Positions 42,639 through 50,602 of a stretch of 64,000 nucleotides of DNA are shown piece by piece. Below the pieces are notes generated by a model that was given only the letters and a program-made list of their open reading frames with translations, was not told where the DNA came from and did not search any database. The translations under genes were made by a program, and so were the position numbers. How positions within the stretch are numbered: the stretch's first letter is position 1; every line of letters begins with the position of its first letter. This DNA comes from Spirosoma agri (lineage in GTDB: Bacteria; Bacteroidota; Bacteroidia; Cytophagales; Spirosomataceae): the NCBI RefSeq assembly GCF_010747415.1, contig NZ_JAAGNZ010000001.1, positions 3,658,001 through 3,722,000 of the forward strand, in the 5' to 3' direction.

Positions 42639-43670
42639 ATGGCTGGCCTTTGGATTGATGACGAGATAATGAAGCTCAAGCGGACGCCTGCCGAACGGCT
42701 ACTGCTGGCCCGTATTTGCTACCGGGCCGGCATAGCCAAGGATGAACTATGCCACGACAGTAATAAAGAACTGGCGCTGGCAATCGACATCCATGCCCAG
42801 ACGGCATCCGATTTGGTTCAGAAGCTCGAAAAAGACGGGTTGATAAATACGAAAGTCTATCCCGAAAAGAAGAACGAACGCACGATTTCGCCTATCCGTA
42901 AAATCCTTATACCCTATAAGGAAAATGCGGATAGGTATAAGGAAAAGACTGATAGTGACTATAAGGAAATTCCTTACAGTACCCCCGAGACCCTATCAGG
43001 AAATTCCTTAGAGGGTATAAGTCAAATCCTTATAGGGTCTAAGGAAATTCCTGATAGCTATAATAAGGATATAAAACCTTTAGAAAACTTAGAAAAATCT
43101 AAAGCTGCTGCCTCCGCTTCAAGCGCGGGCGCGAGGGATGAACCGGGTAGTCAACACCTACCGGCTGAACAAAAGCCCCCTAACCCCCCTGTTGCGGCCG
43201 CCCCCCAAGTCCCCAAAAAGAAGTACGGCGACGGCAAGCTCCAGCAACTCGTCAAGGCCTTCATCCAGGCCAACCCCGACAAATACGAGACCGAGATGTA
43301 CGTCGATTTTCTGGAAAAGTGGACGGCCATCGTCGATGACTCGAAAATTACGGCCGACATCGGCAAGGAGCTCTGGCGAACGCAGGACAGCTTCTCGGTA
43401 GCTACCCGACTCAAAAACTGGCACCCCGGCTATCTCAAAGACCAACAGAAACCGCATGAATCAGCAACTCGCCCTTCGCAATCCAACCATTCAGCTGGTA
43501 AGAATTCAACCGGCTATTCAGGTAAGCCGGTTAAACGACTTGCCCTTATCCCCCCTGGCAGCCTCAGCCGTTTCGGCAAAGCTAAACGGGACGAAGATCC
43601 TCAACGCGACGGAGGAACAATTAGAATCGATGTGGGATCAGATCACGGTTCTGCTGGGGATCAAAGTTGA
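42639..43670 (+). CDS. Phage replication initiator-like protein (winged helix, lambda O-type layout)
   Basis: The ATG at 42639 gives a 343-aa protein. Residues 1-85 form a winged helix (TPAERLLLARICYRAG, AQTASDLVQKLEKDGLINTK). Residues 85-150 are a low-complexity linker encoded by repeated TAAGGAAATT DNA. A Pro/Ala-rich spacer comes next, and a folded segment near 200-270 (DGKLQQLVKAFIQANPDKYE). The last 72 residues look low-complexity and overlap the next gene by 215 nt. Like lambda O, it probably binds its own coding DNA to start prophage replication and recruits a helicase. Confidence 0.75.
   Translation: MAGLWIDDEIMKLKRTPAERLLLARICYRAGIAKDELCHDSNKELALAIDIHAQTASDLVQKLEKDGLINTKVYPEKKNERTISPIRKILIPYKENADRYKEKTDSDYKEIPYSTPETLSGNSLEGISQILIGSKEIPDSYNKDIKPLENLEKSKAAASASSAGARDEPGSQHLPAEQKPPNPPVAAAPQVPKKKYGDGKLQQLVKAFIQANPDKYETEMYVDFLEKWTAIVDDSKITADIGKELWRTQDSFSVATRLKNWHPGYLKDQQKPHESATRPSQSNHSAGKNSTGYSGKPVKRLALIPPGSLSRFGKAKRDEDPQRDGGTIRIDVGSDHGSAGDQS
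42904..43072. other. Candidate replication origin: iteron cluster inside the initiator gene
   Basis: At least eight copies of TAAGGA or TCCTTA lie in 170 nt. TCCTTATA-ccc-TATAAGGA is at 42904-42922, TATAAGGAA at 42936-42944, the perfect palindrome TAAGGAAATTCCTTA at 42962-42976, CAGGAAATTCCTTA at 42997-43010, TCCTTATA at 43027-43034, TAAGGAAATTCCTGATAG at 43040-43057 and ATAAGGAT at 43063-43070. They fall in the linker-coding part, exactly where lambda O carries its origin. The cluster is AT-rich and is followed by an A/T stretch near 43070-43105. Confidence 0.7.
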
Positions 43671-44304
43671 AGAAAAGGACCTTGAGGCCCACATCGAGGA
43701 AATTGCCGCCACGACGGCGTGGCTTCAGGAGAACTACGGCGAGAAGCTGACCTGCGAGGAAATCGTTAACGCCTACAATCTGGCCTGCCAGCGTAACCTC
43801 AAGCTCAAAGAGTTATTCGGGCTCATTTCTCCCAAACACGTCGGCGACGTGCTGGATGCCTACCGCACCTACGTCCGGGAGGATCTGGAGATCAACCGGG
43901 TCTTCGCCCAGCAGCTGCTACTCGATCAGGAGCCCCGCCAAACCGAAGAGGAAATCACGGCCTTTATGGAATCGGCGCTGGAGAAGGCCCGCGCCGAGGT
44001 AGCCGCCGGTAAATTCTATTTCGATGCCGGTAACGGGCTCTTTGACTGGCTCTACCAGAACGGGCGCATCACGATCGACGAGAACCAGGCCGATCATTTT
44101 TACAAAAAAGCCAAACAGCAGCTACCCAAACTGCTGGAGCGCGAAAAGAAAGACGTTACCCCGGGCGACACCGGCAAGCAGTCGCAGCTGGAGAAGCTCA
44201 TTCAGCACGCCGAAATGGGGCTGATCGGCGCTGATCACCATGCCCGCATCGAGGCCTACGCCAAACGGCTATTTCTCAATCACTACCTGACCCAGCAGCC
44301 ATGA
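43456..44304 (+). CDS. Hypothetical phage protein (282 aa), overlapping the initiator gene
   Basis: The ATG at 43456 starts MNQQLALRNPTIQLVRIQPA, and a mostly helical protein follows with a DnaD/loader-like acidic middle (ACQRNLKLKELFGLISPKHV near 112-131) and a Lys-rich end. Its position after the initiator suggests a replication helper such as a helicase loader, but no motif proves it. The first 215 nt overlap the initiator frame. A start inside the frame after 43670 would shorten it by about 70 residues. Confidence 0.65.
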   Translation: MNQQLALRNPTIQLVRIQPAIQVSRLNDLPLSPLAASAVSAKLNGTKILNATEEQLESMWDQITVLLGIKVEEKDLEAHIEEIAATTAWLQENYGEKLTCEEIVNAYNLACQRNLKLKELFGLISPKHVGDVLDAYRTYVREDLEINRVFAQQLLLDQEPRQTEEEITAFMESALEKARAEVAAGKFYFDAGNGLFDWLYQNGRITIDENQADHFYKKAKQQLPKLLEREKKDVTPGDTGKQSQLEKLIQHAEMGLIGADHHARIEAYAKRLFLNHYLTQQP

Positions 44305-44720
44305 AAAAGCGCCCCAACGTGAACGAAATGTCGGCCGCTGATTTCCGTAAACGCTACGTCGATCAAATCGAACATAACCTGCAAAAGCTCTGCATTGACT
44401 GGTTCCGGCTTGACTACCCGCAGCTGATGATTGCCGCTGTGCCCAACGCTGGCGACCGCTCCCCGGCCGAAGCGCAGAAGATGCTCAATGAAGGCCTGCT
44501 TCCGGGCTTCCCCGACACCGTCATTCCGTTTCCGAGTGCGTCCTACCACGGTCTGTTTGCGGAGCTAAAAACGGTCAAGGGCCGCATTTCGCCCCAGCAG
44601 CACATCGTTCATGCTCACCTGCGGGCGCTGGGCTACCAGGTGATCGTACCCCGCACGTTCGAAGAATTTCAATCACAGGTTACCGACTATCTACATGGCC
44701 CAGCAAATTCGGGGCACTGA
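44301..44720 (+). CDS. VRR-NUC domain nuclease
   Basis: The 139-aa protein matches the small phage VRR-NUC (PD-(D/E)xK) family: AVPNAGDRSP, then GFPDTVIPF, FAELKTVKGRISPQQ (catalytic E and K) and HLRALGYQVIV. It probably cuts branched or specific DNA during replication or recombination. Its start overlaps the preceding stop (ATGA at 44301-44304). Confidence 0.87.
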   Translation: MKKRPNVNEMSAADFRKRYVDQIEHNLQKLCIDWFRLDYPQLMIAAVPNAGDRSPAEAQKMLNEGLLPGFPDTVIPFPSASYHGLFAELKTVKGRISPQQHIVHAHLRALGYQVIVPRTFEEFQSQVTDYLHGPANSGH

Positions 44721-44982
44721 GCCCCCCGGTTACATTCATCTGCCAAAATTGGGATTAGTGGCTACGAGTGATATAGGCTATTTCGTCTCGCAGAAACAGT
44801 ACTGTCACATCTACTTCGTAGGCTCCAATAGGCCGCATCTGCTCAGCGAGCCACTCGCCTACTTTCGGCGGAAGCTGCCGCACTTTGTTGAAACCCGCTT
44901 TCACAACTGCCAGGGTTTACGCATTCGTCGAAAACTCTATAACCCGGCTCTGCCTGCCATAAACGGCCTGCGTGAAGCGTAA
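44695..44982 (+). CDS. LytTR-like small DNA-binding protein
   Basis: The 95-aa protein contains DIGYFVSQKQYCHIYFVG, EPLAYFRRKLPHFVETRFHN and IRRKLYNP. These follow the order of a stand-alone LytTR DNA-binding domain (site recognition strand, then the Leu-Pro-x-Phe segment). No receiver domain is present. It overlaps the nuclease gene by 26 nt. It may be an early or late gene regulator. The assignment rests on a weak pattern match. Confidence 0.5.
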   Translation: MAQQIRGTEPPGYIHLPKLGLVATSDIGYFVSQKQYCHIYFVGSNRPHLLSEPLAYFRRKLPHFVETRFHNCQGLRIRRKLYNPALPAINGLREA

Positions 44983-44994
44983 ACCCTACCGCCC

Positions 44995-45699
44995 ATGATC
45001 TACTACAAATCGAAAATCAAATACAGCGCCCTGGTCGATGGGGAGGCCAAAGCCCTGACCGAAATCTACCTGCACGAGGCCATTAACTACGGGGAGGTCG
45101 AAACCCAGTGCCCGGAGATCCTCAAGACGCGCATCAAAACCTTCGACGAGGATACGATTGCCAATATCGGCAAGATCAAGTTTGCCGAGGTCATCTTTCA
45201 TCCGATGGCCGAAGACGACGCCTTCTGGCAGGTCAAGGTGACGGTCTTCGACGAGAAAAAGCGCAGCTGGGCCTGTCTGGTACCGGCCCTCGATTACATC
45301 GCAGCGGGCCAGCGTGTCAGCGACTACCTGAAGGGATCACTTTTGCCCTACGAGATCGCCGACGTCAAAAAGTCCGATATCCTGGCCGTCTGGCATCCCA
45401 AGAACGAGCTCTGGCAGGGCGACTGGTACAACCGGATGGAGCGGCTCTACGACGAGGGCAAACGCGAAGTCGGCCACAATCAGCTCGATATTGATTTCGA
45501 CAGCAAAGCCGATGAGGACGACGAAGACGATTCGGATAATTATGATTATGCCCAGCGCCGTAATCAGCTGCACGACGAGTTAACGAGTCTGGGCAATGGT
45601 TTGGGAGCCGTCCAGATTACGGCCAGCGGTACCGATCGGGCGGGCAATCACAAGTCGGTGACGGTCAACCTGCGAAAAAACCGAAAACGGAATGGCTAA
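44995..45699 (+). CDS. DUF4494 family phage protein
   Basis: The 234-aa protein starts MIYYKSKIKYSALVDGEAKA. It has the family pattern of a YLHEAINYGEVE segment followed by an FDEKKRSW strand. The C-terminal third is acidic (DEDDEDDSDNYDY). DUF4494 is common in Bacteroidota prophages, with unknown function. Confidence 0.75.
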   Translation: MIYYKSKIKYSALVDGEAKALTEIYLHEAINYGEVETQCPEILKTRIKTFDEDTIANIGKIKFAEVIFHPMAEDDAFWQVKVTVFDEKKRSWACLVPALDYIAAGQRVSDYLKGSLLPYEIADVKKSDILAVWHPKNELWQGDWYNRMERLYDEGKREVGHNQLDIDFDSKADEDDEDDSDNYDYAQRRNQLHDELTSLGNGLGAVQITASGTDRAGNHKSVTVNLRKNRKRNG

Positions 45700-46162
45700 C
45701 GTCGTCCGTATCGTCGCCGGCCTGAAACCCTCAACCGGCGACTACCACATCATCACCGTTTTTGACGACGACCGCATACGCATCGAGCGCCCGTTTTGCA
45801 GCCTGCTGCTGCGTCGGGAAATGGGCACGCTTGACGAATCCAGCTGGAAACCGCACCGACACCTGATCGGGCTCCTTGAGCCAAACGCCTACTTCATAAT
45901 CCACTACTGCCCATGCCGATCACACCCGATAATAAAGCCCGCTATCCCCGAGATTGGAAGCAGATTTCGCAGCGTATCCGTACCCAAAGAGCTGGCAACA
46001 AGTGCGAAGTGTGCGGCCTGCTCAATGGATCGCGCGGCTGGCGCACTAAGGACGGGACGTTTTACAGCGTCGAGGGCTTTGCAGGCGAAGCTATTAGCCC
46101 GCTACACGAAGATGAACTCTGCAAACTCGTTGGCAAACGCAACCCAATTACAATTGTTCTGA
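45692..46162 (+). CDS. Hypothetical phage protein (up to 156 aa), overlapping the HNH gene
   Basis: The ATG at 45692 overlaps the DUF4494 stop. The first about 75 residues (IVAGLKPSTGDYHIITVFDD) look like real protein. The remaining part runs through the HNH gene in another frame and has an odd Ala/Ser-rich composition. Either the gene truly overlaps by 250 nt, or its original end was lost by a frameshift near 45905. Confidence 0.5.
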   Translation: MANVVRIVAGLKPSTGDYHIITVFDDDRIRIERPFCSLLLRREMGTLDESSWKPHRHLIGLLEPNAYFIIHYCPCRSHPIIKPAIPEIGSRFRSVSVPKELATSAKCAACSMDRAAGALRTGRFTASRALQAKLLARYTKMNSANSLANATQLQLF

Positions 46163-46326
46163 CCGTCGCCCACCTGGATCATACGCCGGAAAACTGCGCA
46201 GATGACAATCTGAAAGCCATGTGCCAGCAGTGCCATAACCGTTACGATATGTCCCACCGGCAGGCGAACGCCCGCAAAACACGGCTCGATAAAATCTTCA
46301 AAAAGCAACTTACTCTATTCGCATGA
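45913..46326 (+). CDS. HNH endonuclease
   Basis: The 137-aa protein has paired cysteines CEVCG (about 32) and CQQCH (about 108), the HNH core VAHLDHTPENC, and NRYDMSH. Such phage HNH enzymes often help the terminase in packaging, and are usually encoded beside it. Here the next gene is cargo instead, which is unusual. The region ends in a strong terminator. Confidence 0.88.
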   Translation: MPITPDNKARYPRDWKQISQRIRTQRAGNKCEVCGLLNGSRGWRTKDGTFYSVEGFAGEAISPLHEDELCKLVGKRNPITIVLTVAHLDHTPENCADDNLKAMCQQCHNRYDMSHRQANARKTRLDKIFKKQLTLFA

Positions 46327-46376
46327 ACCAGCCCTTTCGCCTGCGCGGCCCACCTAAACAGTAGCTGCTGTCATAG

Positions 46377-46435
46377 CACCGGACACGGATGGGTGTCAAA
46401 ATGGGAATCTTACCCCTACCGTGTCCGGTGTTTTT
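46377..46435 (+). terminator. Strong terminator of the early operon
   Basis: CACCGGACACGG (46377-46388) pairs perfectly with CCGTGTCCGGTG (46419-46430), followed by five T. The 30-nt loop may form an inner stem. It separates the early operon from the AT-rich cargo gene. Confidence 0.8.
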
Positions 46436-46862
46436 CCGTCAATTAAGATTTATACGCTACTATTTAGGCCCAATAATTCATAAAAAATATTCAAACTATC
46501 TTATAAAGAAGGGGCTTTAATAGCTGTCAAACTTTTATTTATAATACAAAATAAAAATTAAGTAAAAAGTGGATAAAAATAACTAGTAAATTCAATTATA
46601 ATTTAAGTATTAACGGCAAAAATAAACTCATCTTAAATACAAGTAATTGACGTATATAGTATTATTACTTTACACGCTTTAAGTAAAAAATAGTAGAATA
46701 TTACTTACCAAAAATTTAATAATAACTAATAATTACTCATATCCAAAAACTGTAACTTTTTATTTAAAAATTTTTAGATTTTTTACTAGTATATAGCATC
46801 GATTAAATCCTTTAATCCAAAAATATCTTATTATAATTTTAAATCTCTTACCGTCTATTTTT
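46436..46862. other. Extremely AT-rich non-coding stretch
   Basis: About 430 nt of long A and T runs, far more AT-rich than the surrounding phage genes, lie directly upstream of the lipoprotein gene. No gene or clear TAnnTTTG promoter is seen. The composition suggests foreign DNA and may carry the promoter or bind a silencing protein. Confidence 0.6.
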
Positions 46863-48356
46863 ATGAATACGATGTATAAAAGACCAGTCTGCTTATTACT
46901 TGCATCAGTTTTACTGATCTTCTCCGCTTGCCAAAGGGGAAGTATGGAACCGGTCGATTTTGGCCAAACTCAATCGGTGAAGGTTAGCGCTGAAGTTGCT
47001 GAACAGTATCGCATTGAATTCGCGAAACTAATGGCTAAAGCCGTGGCTAGGGAAGATGTGCGCACGCTATTGAAAACAGAGGCAAAAAAACAGTTTGATA
47101 ATGATACGGATATACTGTATCAAAGAACCAAAAACACTAAATTAGAAAACGGTCAGACGTTTGAAGAAGCTCTCATTGAACTGTATGGATCCCAAGAAAA
47201 TTTCAATAAGATTGTTAATAGCTTACCACTACTAACAATTTTTATTCCCACGTTGGATAAATTTTCCGTTGACAAATGGGATATTAAAACAGAATTACCA
47301 CAGGTCGCTTCCTATCCAAATAAAATTGGTGATGGGAAAAATCAGTATACGTTCCCCGCTTTTACTCAAGCTGGTGAATCGGTGCTTTTACAGAAGCATA
47401 TTAAGCCAACTTCTGCAACCATTTTGATCAAGGACAATGAGCGACTATTTGTCAAAAATAAAGATAATCAAAATGCCCGGCTTCCTTTTGGTGCCAATCG
47501 CTTGATAAATGAAGGCGGAGTTACCTATGATTTTATTGATGCCTCCTTTGATGCCAGCTTCAGCAAGTCGGTTGCCAATAATAAGCAGGCCAGAATTGCC
47601 CGTTCTGCTAACGAATTAGGACAAGAAGTAAAAGATTCGTATGAATTTGGTCTGCAATACCAACGCGATTATATCTATTATGGCATTGCCCCTGAACGGG
47701 GCGTAAATACAGGTACTCTCCGCGATAATTATTATGAGTACATAACCACGTTTGGGGTATTAAGTCCAGCTAGTTTCGATCATATTGTTGACGATCCAAC
47801 GAACGACTGGGGTGACGGAAATCTGGAATTCGTTATCAATGTTATTGCAGTAGACGGTAAGTCTGCCTTAAACACCCAAACGAAAGGTTTCAGCTGTAAT
47901 CTTCGTGATATGTTCTTTTTTTCTGGCAACAAAGACAGTCATCAGGTGTACAACTCATATACGTATTTTCTTCCTACCCCTATCGAATTATTCCGGTGGG
48001 ATATGGAGCGTTATGGGGATGCAATTAAGTTTTTGGTTTACGAGAGCGATCCAACCACGTCAGGAACAACCACCTATAGTACGACTACTACCTCTACGTA
48101 TGGCTTTAATTTTAATATTGGGGTTAAGGATGGTCCCAATTTTGGCATTAATGCCAGCAACGTGGATGCCAGGAATCATACGTACAGTGTAGTCGTGGCT
48201 GGCGCACCTGATTACTTGTACGATGCTGTACTTACCTGGAGAGATAAAGTTGTGACGGAAAAATACGACCTAGGCGGAGGTTCCGTGTATTATGGAATTA
48301 ATGATGTCCAGACTGGAACAGTCAGTATGACGGTAGAGCCGCGAAGGAAGTTTTAG
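46863..48356 (+). CDS. Surface lipoprotein cargo (497 aa), family unknown
   Basis: The start has a lipoprotein signal (LLLASVLLIFSAC, cysteine near 20), so the protein is likely lipid-anchored. The rest has an acidic helical start (EQYRIEFAKLMAKAVA), and mixed beta structure with DPTNDWGDGNLEF and repeats of Thr/Ser near TTSGTTTYSTTTTS. It may resemble DUF3103-type proteins, but this is not certain. It has its own terminator and is unlike the phage genes in base composition, typical of a lysogenic-conversion gene. Confidence 0.75.
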   Translation: MNTMYKRPVCLLLASVLLIFSACQRGSMEPVDFGQTQSVKVSAEVAEQYRIEFAKLMAKAVAREDVRTLLKTEAKKQFDNDTDILYQRTKNTKLENGQTFEEALIELYGSQENFNKIVNSLPLLTIFIPTLDKFSVDKWDIKTELPQVASYPNKIGDGKNQYTFPAFTQAGESVLLQKHIKPTSATILIKDNERLFVKNKDNQNARLPFGANRLINEGGVTYDFIDASFDASFSKSVANNKQARIARSANELGQEVKDSYEFGLQYQRDYIYYGIAPERGVNTGTLRDNYYEYITTFGVLSPASFDHIVDDPTNDWGDGNLEFVINVIAVDGKSALNTQTKGFSCNLRDMFFFSGNKDSHQVYNSYTYFLPTPIELFRWDMERYGDAIKFLVYESDPTTSGTTTYSTTTTSTYGFNFNIGVKDGPNFGINASNVDARNHTYSVVVAGAPDYLYDAVLTWRDKVVTEKYDLGGGSVYYGINDVQTGTVSMTVEPRRKF

Positions 48357-48384
48357 TAAAACAACCCAGTTTTGCAATAAAAAA

Positions 48385-48406
48385 GGCGCTCCGACATTCG
48401 AGCGCC
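48385..48406 (+). terminator. Terminator of the lipoprotein gene
   Basis: GGCGCTC (48385-48391) and GAGCGCC (48400-48406) are followed by a T run and preceded by an A run, so it may stop transcription from both sides. Confidence 0.75.
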
Positions 48407-48461
48407 TTTTTTATTGCCCGGCGGATCAGGGCCATAAAAGCCCGGCTGGCTGAGTTGCAAC

Positions 48462-48602
48462 TCCCGAACCGGGCAACTGCCGCATTCGACCAGTAGCACC
48501 CCGGAGCTCATGAGGTACGCCAAATCGGCACTGGACTCGATCTTTGCCTTTGGCTACCACTATCAGAAAGTGGGCGTGATGCTAACCGATCTGGTGCCCG
48601 CT
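48462..48602 (+). pseudogene. umuC: umuC remnant (DNA polymerase V catalytic subunit, C-terminal part)
   Basis: The reading frame gives SRTGQLPHSTSSTPELMRYA, continuing ALDSIFAFGYHYQKVGVMLTDLVPA. This is the little-finger end of UmuC-type Y-family polymerases. An in-frame stop at 48435-48437 and loss of everything upstream show that it is a fragment, and after LVPA the frame runs into unrelated sequence. It may be left from an old insertion near a host umuC, or from gene exchange by the phage. Confidence 0.6.
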
Positions 48603-48630
48603 TATTTATTTGTTCAATCATCCCCTGAGA

Positions 48631-48663
48631 GGGTGGCTAGGCCGGAAGGCCACGCAGCCACCC
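48631..48663. repeat. Nested hairpin repeat
   Basis: GGGTGGCT (48631-48638) pairs with AGCCACCC (48656-48663), with an inner GGCC/GGCC stem. It has no T run. It lies just after the umuC remnant and resembles a short dispersed palindrome. Confidence 0.6.
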
Positions 48664-48863
48664 TTGAACCAATAAAAAATGGTTCGTACAACTAATGACC
48701 TTTATCAGGCGGGTTGCTGATCAACGGCGATCCGATCCGAAATTTCGCTCGGGTTTCGTCTGTTCAACGGAACCCGTTAACGAATAAACGCGCCAACAAC
48801 TTTTTGCCATCCTAAAAAGGGCCTTTATCCCTCTTCGCTTACTACAGCATGCCTGAACTAATA

Positions 48864-49112
48864 CTAAATGCTACCTTGATAATAGCGTAAGGCTTGTTCA
48901 ACTGATATACCTTGTAACCGAGCATTATCAAGGATGAGGAACGTGATTCTGTAAGCCTCAGGATGTTTGCAAAAACGTTTCCATAGCCTATAGGCGTCAT
49001 CATAACTATGGCCTGTCTTGGTGGATATATAGACAAGTTTGCGGGCGTCCCAGACCGAGTAGGGAGCTAATATCGCTTTTAAGTACCGACTAATAAATAA
49101 AAGTTTGCTCAT
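48864..49112 (-). CDS. Hypothetical protein (82 aa)
   Basis: The protein starts MSKLLFISRYLKAILAPYSV and has a basic, aromatic-rich middle (DDAYRLWKRFCKHPEAYRIT). It looks like a folded small protein. It is isolated, with no gene for about 170 nt on the left and 530 nt on the right. No family recognised. Confidence 0.6.
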   Translation of the reverse strand: MSKLLFISRYLKAILAPYSVWDARKLVYISTKTGHSYDDAYRLWKRFCKHPEAYRITFLILDNARLQGISVEQALRYYQGSI

Positions 49113-49643
49113 GAAGTAGGTTGTAGTTCACTGGTAAACATAAGTACTTATGCTCAGTGATTTTTAGCCCCTCTATTAAATTGGAATTAAATCGGTATGG
49201 GCTAATTTCTCTTGTGAAGCGATTGAGATTCACCCTGGAATGGCCTGTGCACCGGGAACAAATTAGTTGCCGGACACCTTGTCTAGTTTAAGTAAAGCCA
49301 TTTCGTTTCTGGCTTCTGGTAAGGTTAGCTTATACGAATAGAACATCGATCGGCAGAGCCGGGCTATACCCTGCAATTACTACTTGAAGTAGGTCAGTAC
49401 ATTAAAACTAGCAAACACCTACCCAGCATCCCTGAGCGGCTGAACTCGTTGAGAGGCGGATTGATGTGGCCACCCACGTGAGTACCGCAACGATAAAGTA
49501 GCCATGATTATTCACTGACGTTCACAGTTAATAAAACGGACTTTTGTCGGTTCTGTAGGGTAGGCATTTAAGCGTTTTCAATTCAGAAATTGGCTGTACC
49601 TGATTTTCTTTGTATCCTTACTCAACGGGAACAACAACTACCT
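49113..49643. other. Non-coding stretch
   Basis: About 530 nt with no supported gene, repeat or RNA. Some open stretches exist on both strands but lack protein-like composition. Confidence 0.4.
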
Positions 49644-49871
49644 ATGCCAGAGCAAGCCGCATTAAGACAAGCCGCCGAATATTGGGAAGAGCAGTACAAT
49701 CGGATCAGCGAGCAGGCTGAATCGTTCCCTAAGACAGGAATCATAGAGGATGACCTGGAAACAGCCTCTTGGTTGGCGGAAGTGAAGGAAATGTATCATC
49801 AGAAGTATCAGAAGGCTCGGCAGGACTACATTGACGCTGACTACGGCAATGTGCAGGATTTGCTAGGGTAA
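49644..49871 (+). CDS. Small acidic helical protein (75 aa)
   Basis: The ATG at 49644 gives MPEQAALRQAAEYWEEQYNR and an all-helical acidic protein. I preferred it to an upstream TTG start. A hairpin-like sequence GGCCAGCTCATCCGGGCTGGC follows the stop. Function unknown. Confidence 0.6.
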   Translation: MPEQAALRQAAEYWEEQYNRISEQAESFPKTGIIEDDLETASWLAEVKEMYHQKYQKARQDYIDADYGNVQDLLG

Positions 49872-50005
49872 AAAAGGCCAGCTCATCCGGGCTGGCTTAT
49901 CGAATAAGGGTGACCATGAGGCGCTGATCTCTTTTTACGGTTATTCACTAAATATAGTCTATTGCTGTGCGTTTTCTTGCTACATGAACCCTTACCGTTA
50001 AGCCT

Positions 50006-50197
50006 ATGGAAGGACTATCCGCTGAACAATCGCCCGAGCCGCATCAACCCACCATATCGCAGCAGCAGTTCGATGCCGCCAATGATTTTCTATCCATCTG
50101 TGATCGGTTGTCGAATGAGTACGACAGCGGCTATTATTGGGCTGATGTGCAGCGGGCCCTACGTATTGCCGCTGGACTTGAGAAATGGCCTGAATAA
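50006..50197 (+). CDS. Small protein (63 aa)
   Basis: The ATG at 50006 starts MEGLSAEQSPEPHQPTISQQ, and the rest reads as an acidic helix-rich protein (AANDFLSICDRLSNEYDSGY). It is small but has consistent protein-like composition. No family recognised. Confidence 0.5.
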   Translation: MEGLSAEQSPEPHQPTISQQQFDAANDFLSICDRLSNEYDSGYYWADVQRALRIAAGLEKWPE

Positions 50198-50345
50198 GCA
50201 ATAAGCTTATAGTGGGCAATCATACCTACCCCTAAAGTGCCCAAAAGCAATAGGGCATGCTCGTGAAAAACGAGGTTTAAGCGGATCGATCATGTTCGCT
50301 GAGTAAACCGACTAGTTTGAAGCTAAAGTAGGCGGATAACCGTGG

Positions 50346-50480
50346 CTATGGTAGCGTTATGATCCTGAAATAAGGGTCTCCTTTTCGTGAGTCGTCTAGA
50401 AAAACGAGGTTTAGGCGGCGTTTTCGTCGACCTGTATGTAGCCGTTTACTATATTTTCTGATACTTCCCTTCTCTGCCAT
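50346..50480 (-). CDS. Possible 44-aa basic protein
   Basis: The ATG at 50480 gives MAEKGSIRKYSKRLHTGRRK, a very basic chain ending in FRIITLP. It could be a small DNA-binding protein, or a chance frame. A longer frame starting at a GTG at 50600 is less likely. No other gene is seen in 50198-50602. Confidence 0.25.
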   Translation of the reverse strand: MAEKGSIRKYSKRLHTGRRKRRLNLVFLDDSRKGDPYFRIITLP

Positions 50481-50602
50481 CGTCTCACGCTCATCGTTGA
50501 CAAGCCAGCCCGGATGGATAGGCGTCGAGGTCCGATCTTCATTGGCCTGTCGTTCGCCTATCCAGTACGGTTTCTTACCACTTACTCCAGCATCGACCAC
50601 GC

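Noticed and set aside
48631..48663. Terminator after the umuC remnant
   Set aside because: A strong nested stem but no T run on either strand, so it was listed as a repeat.
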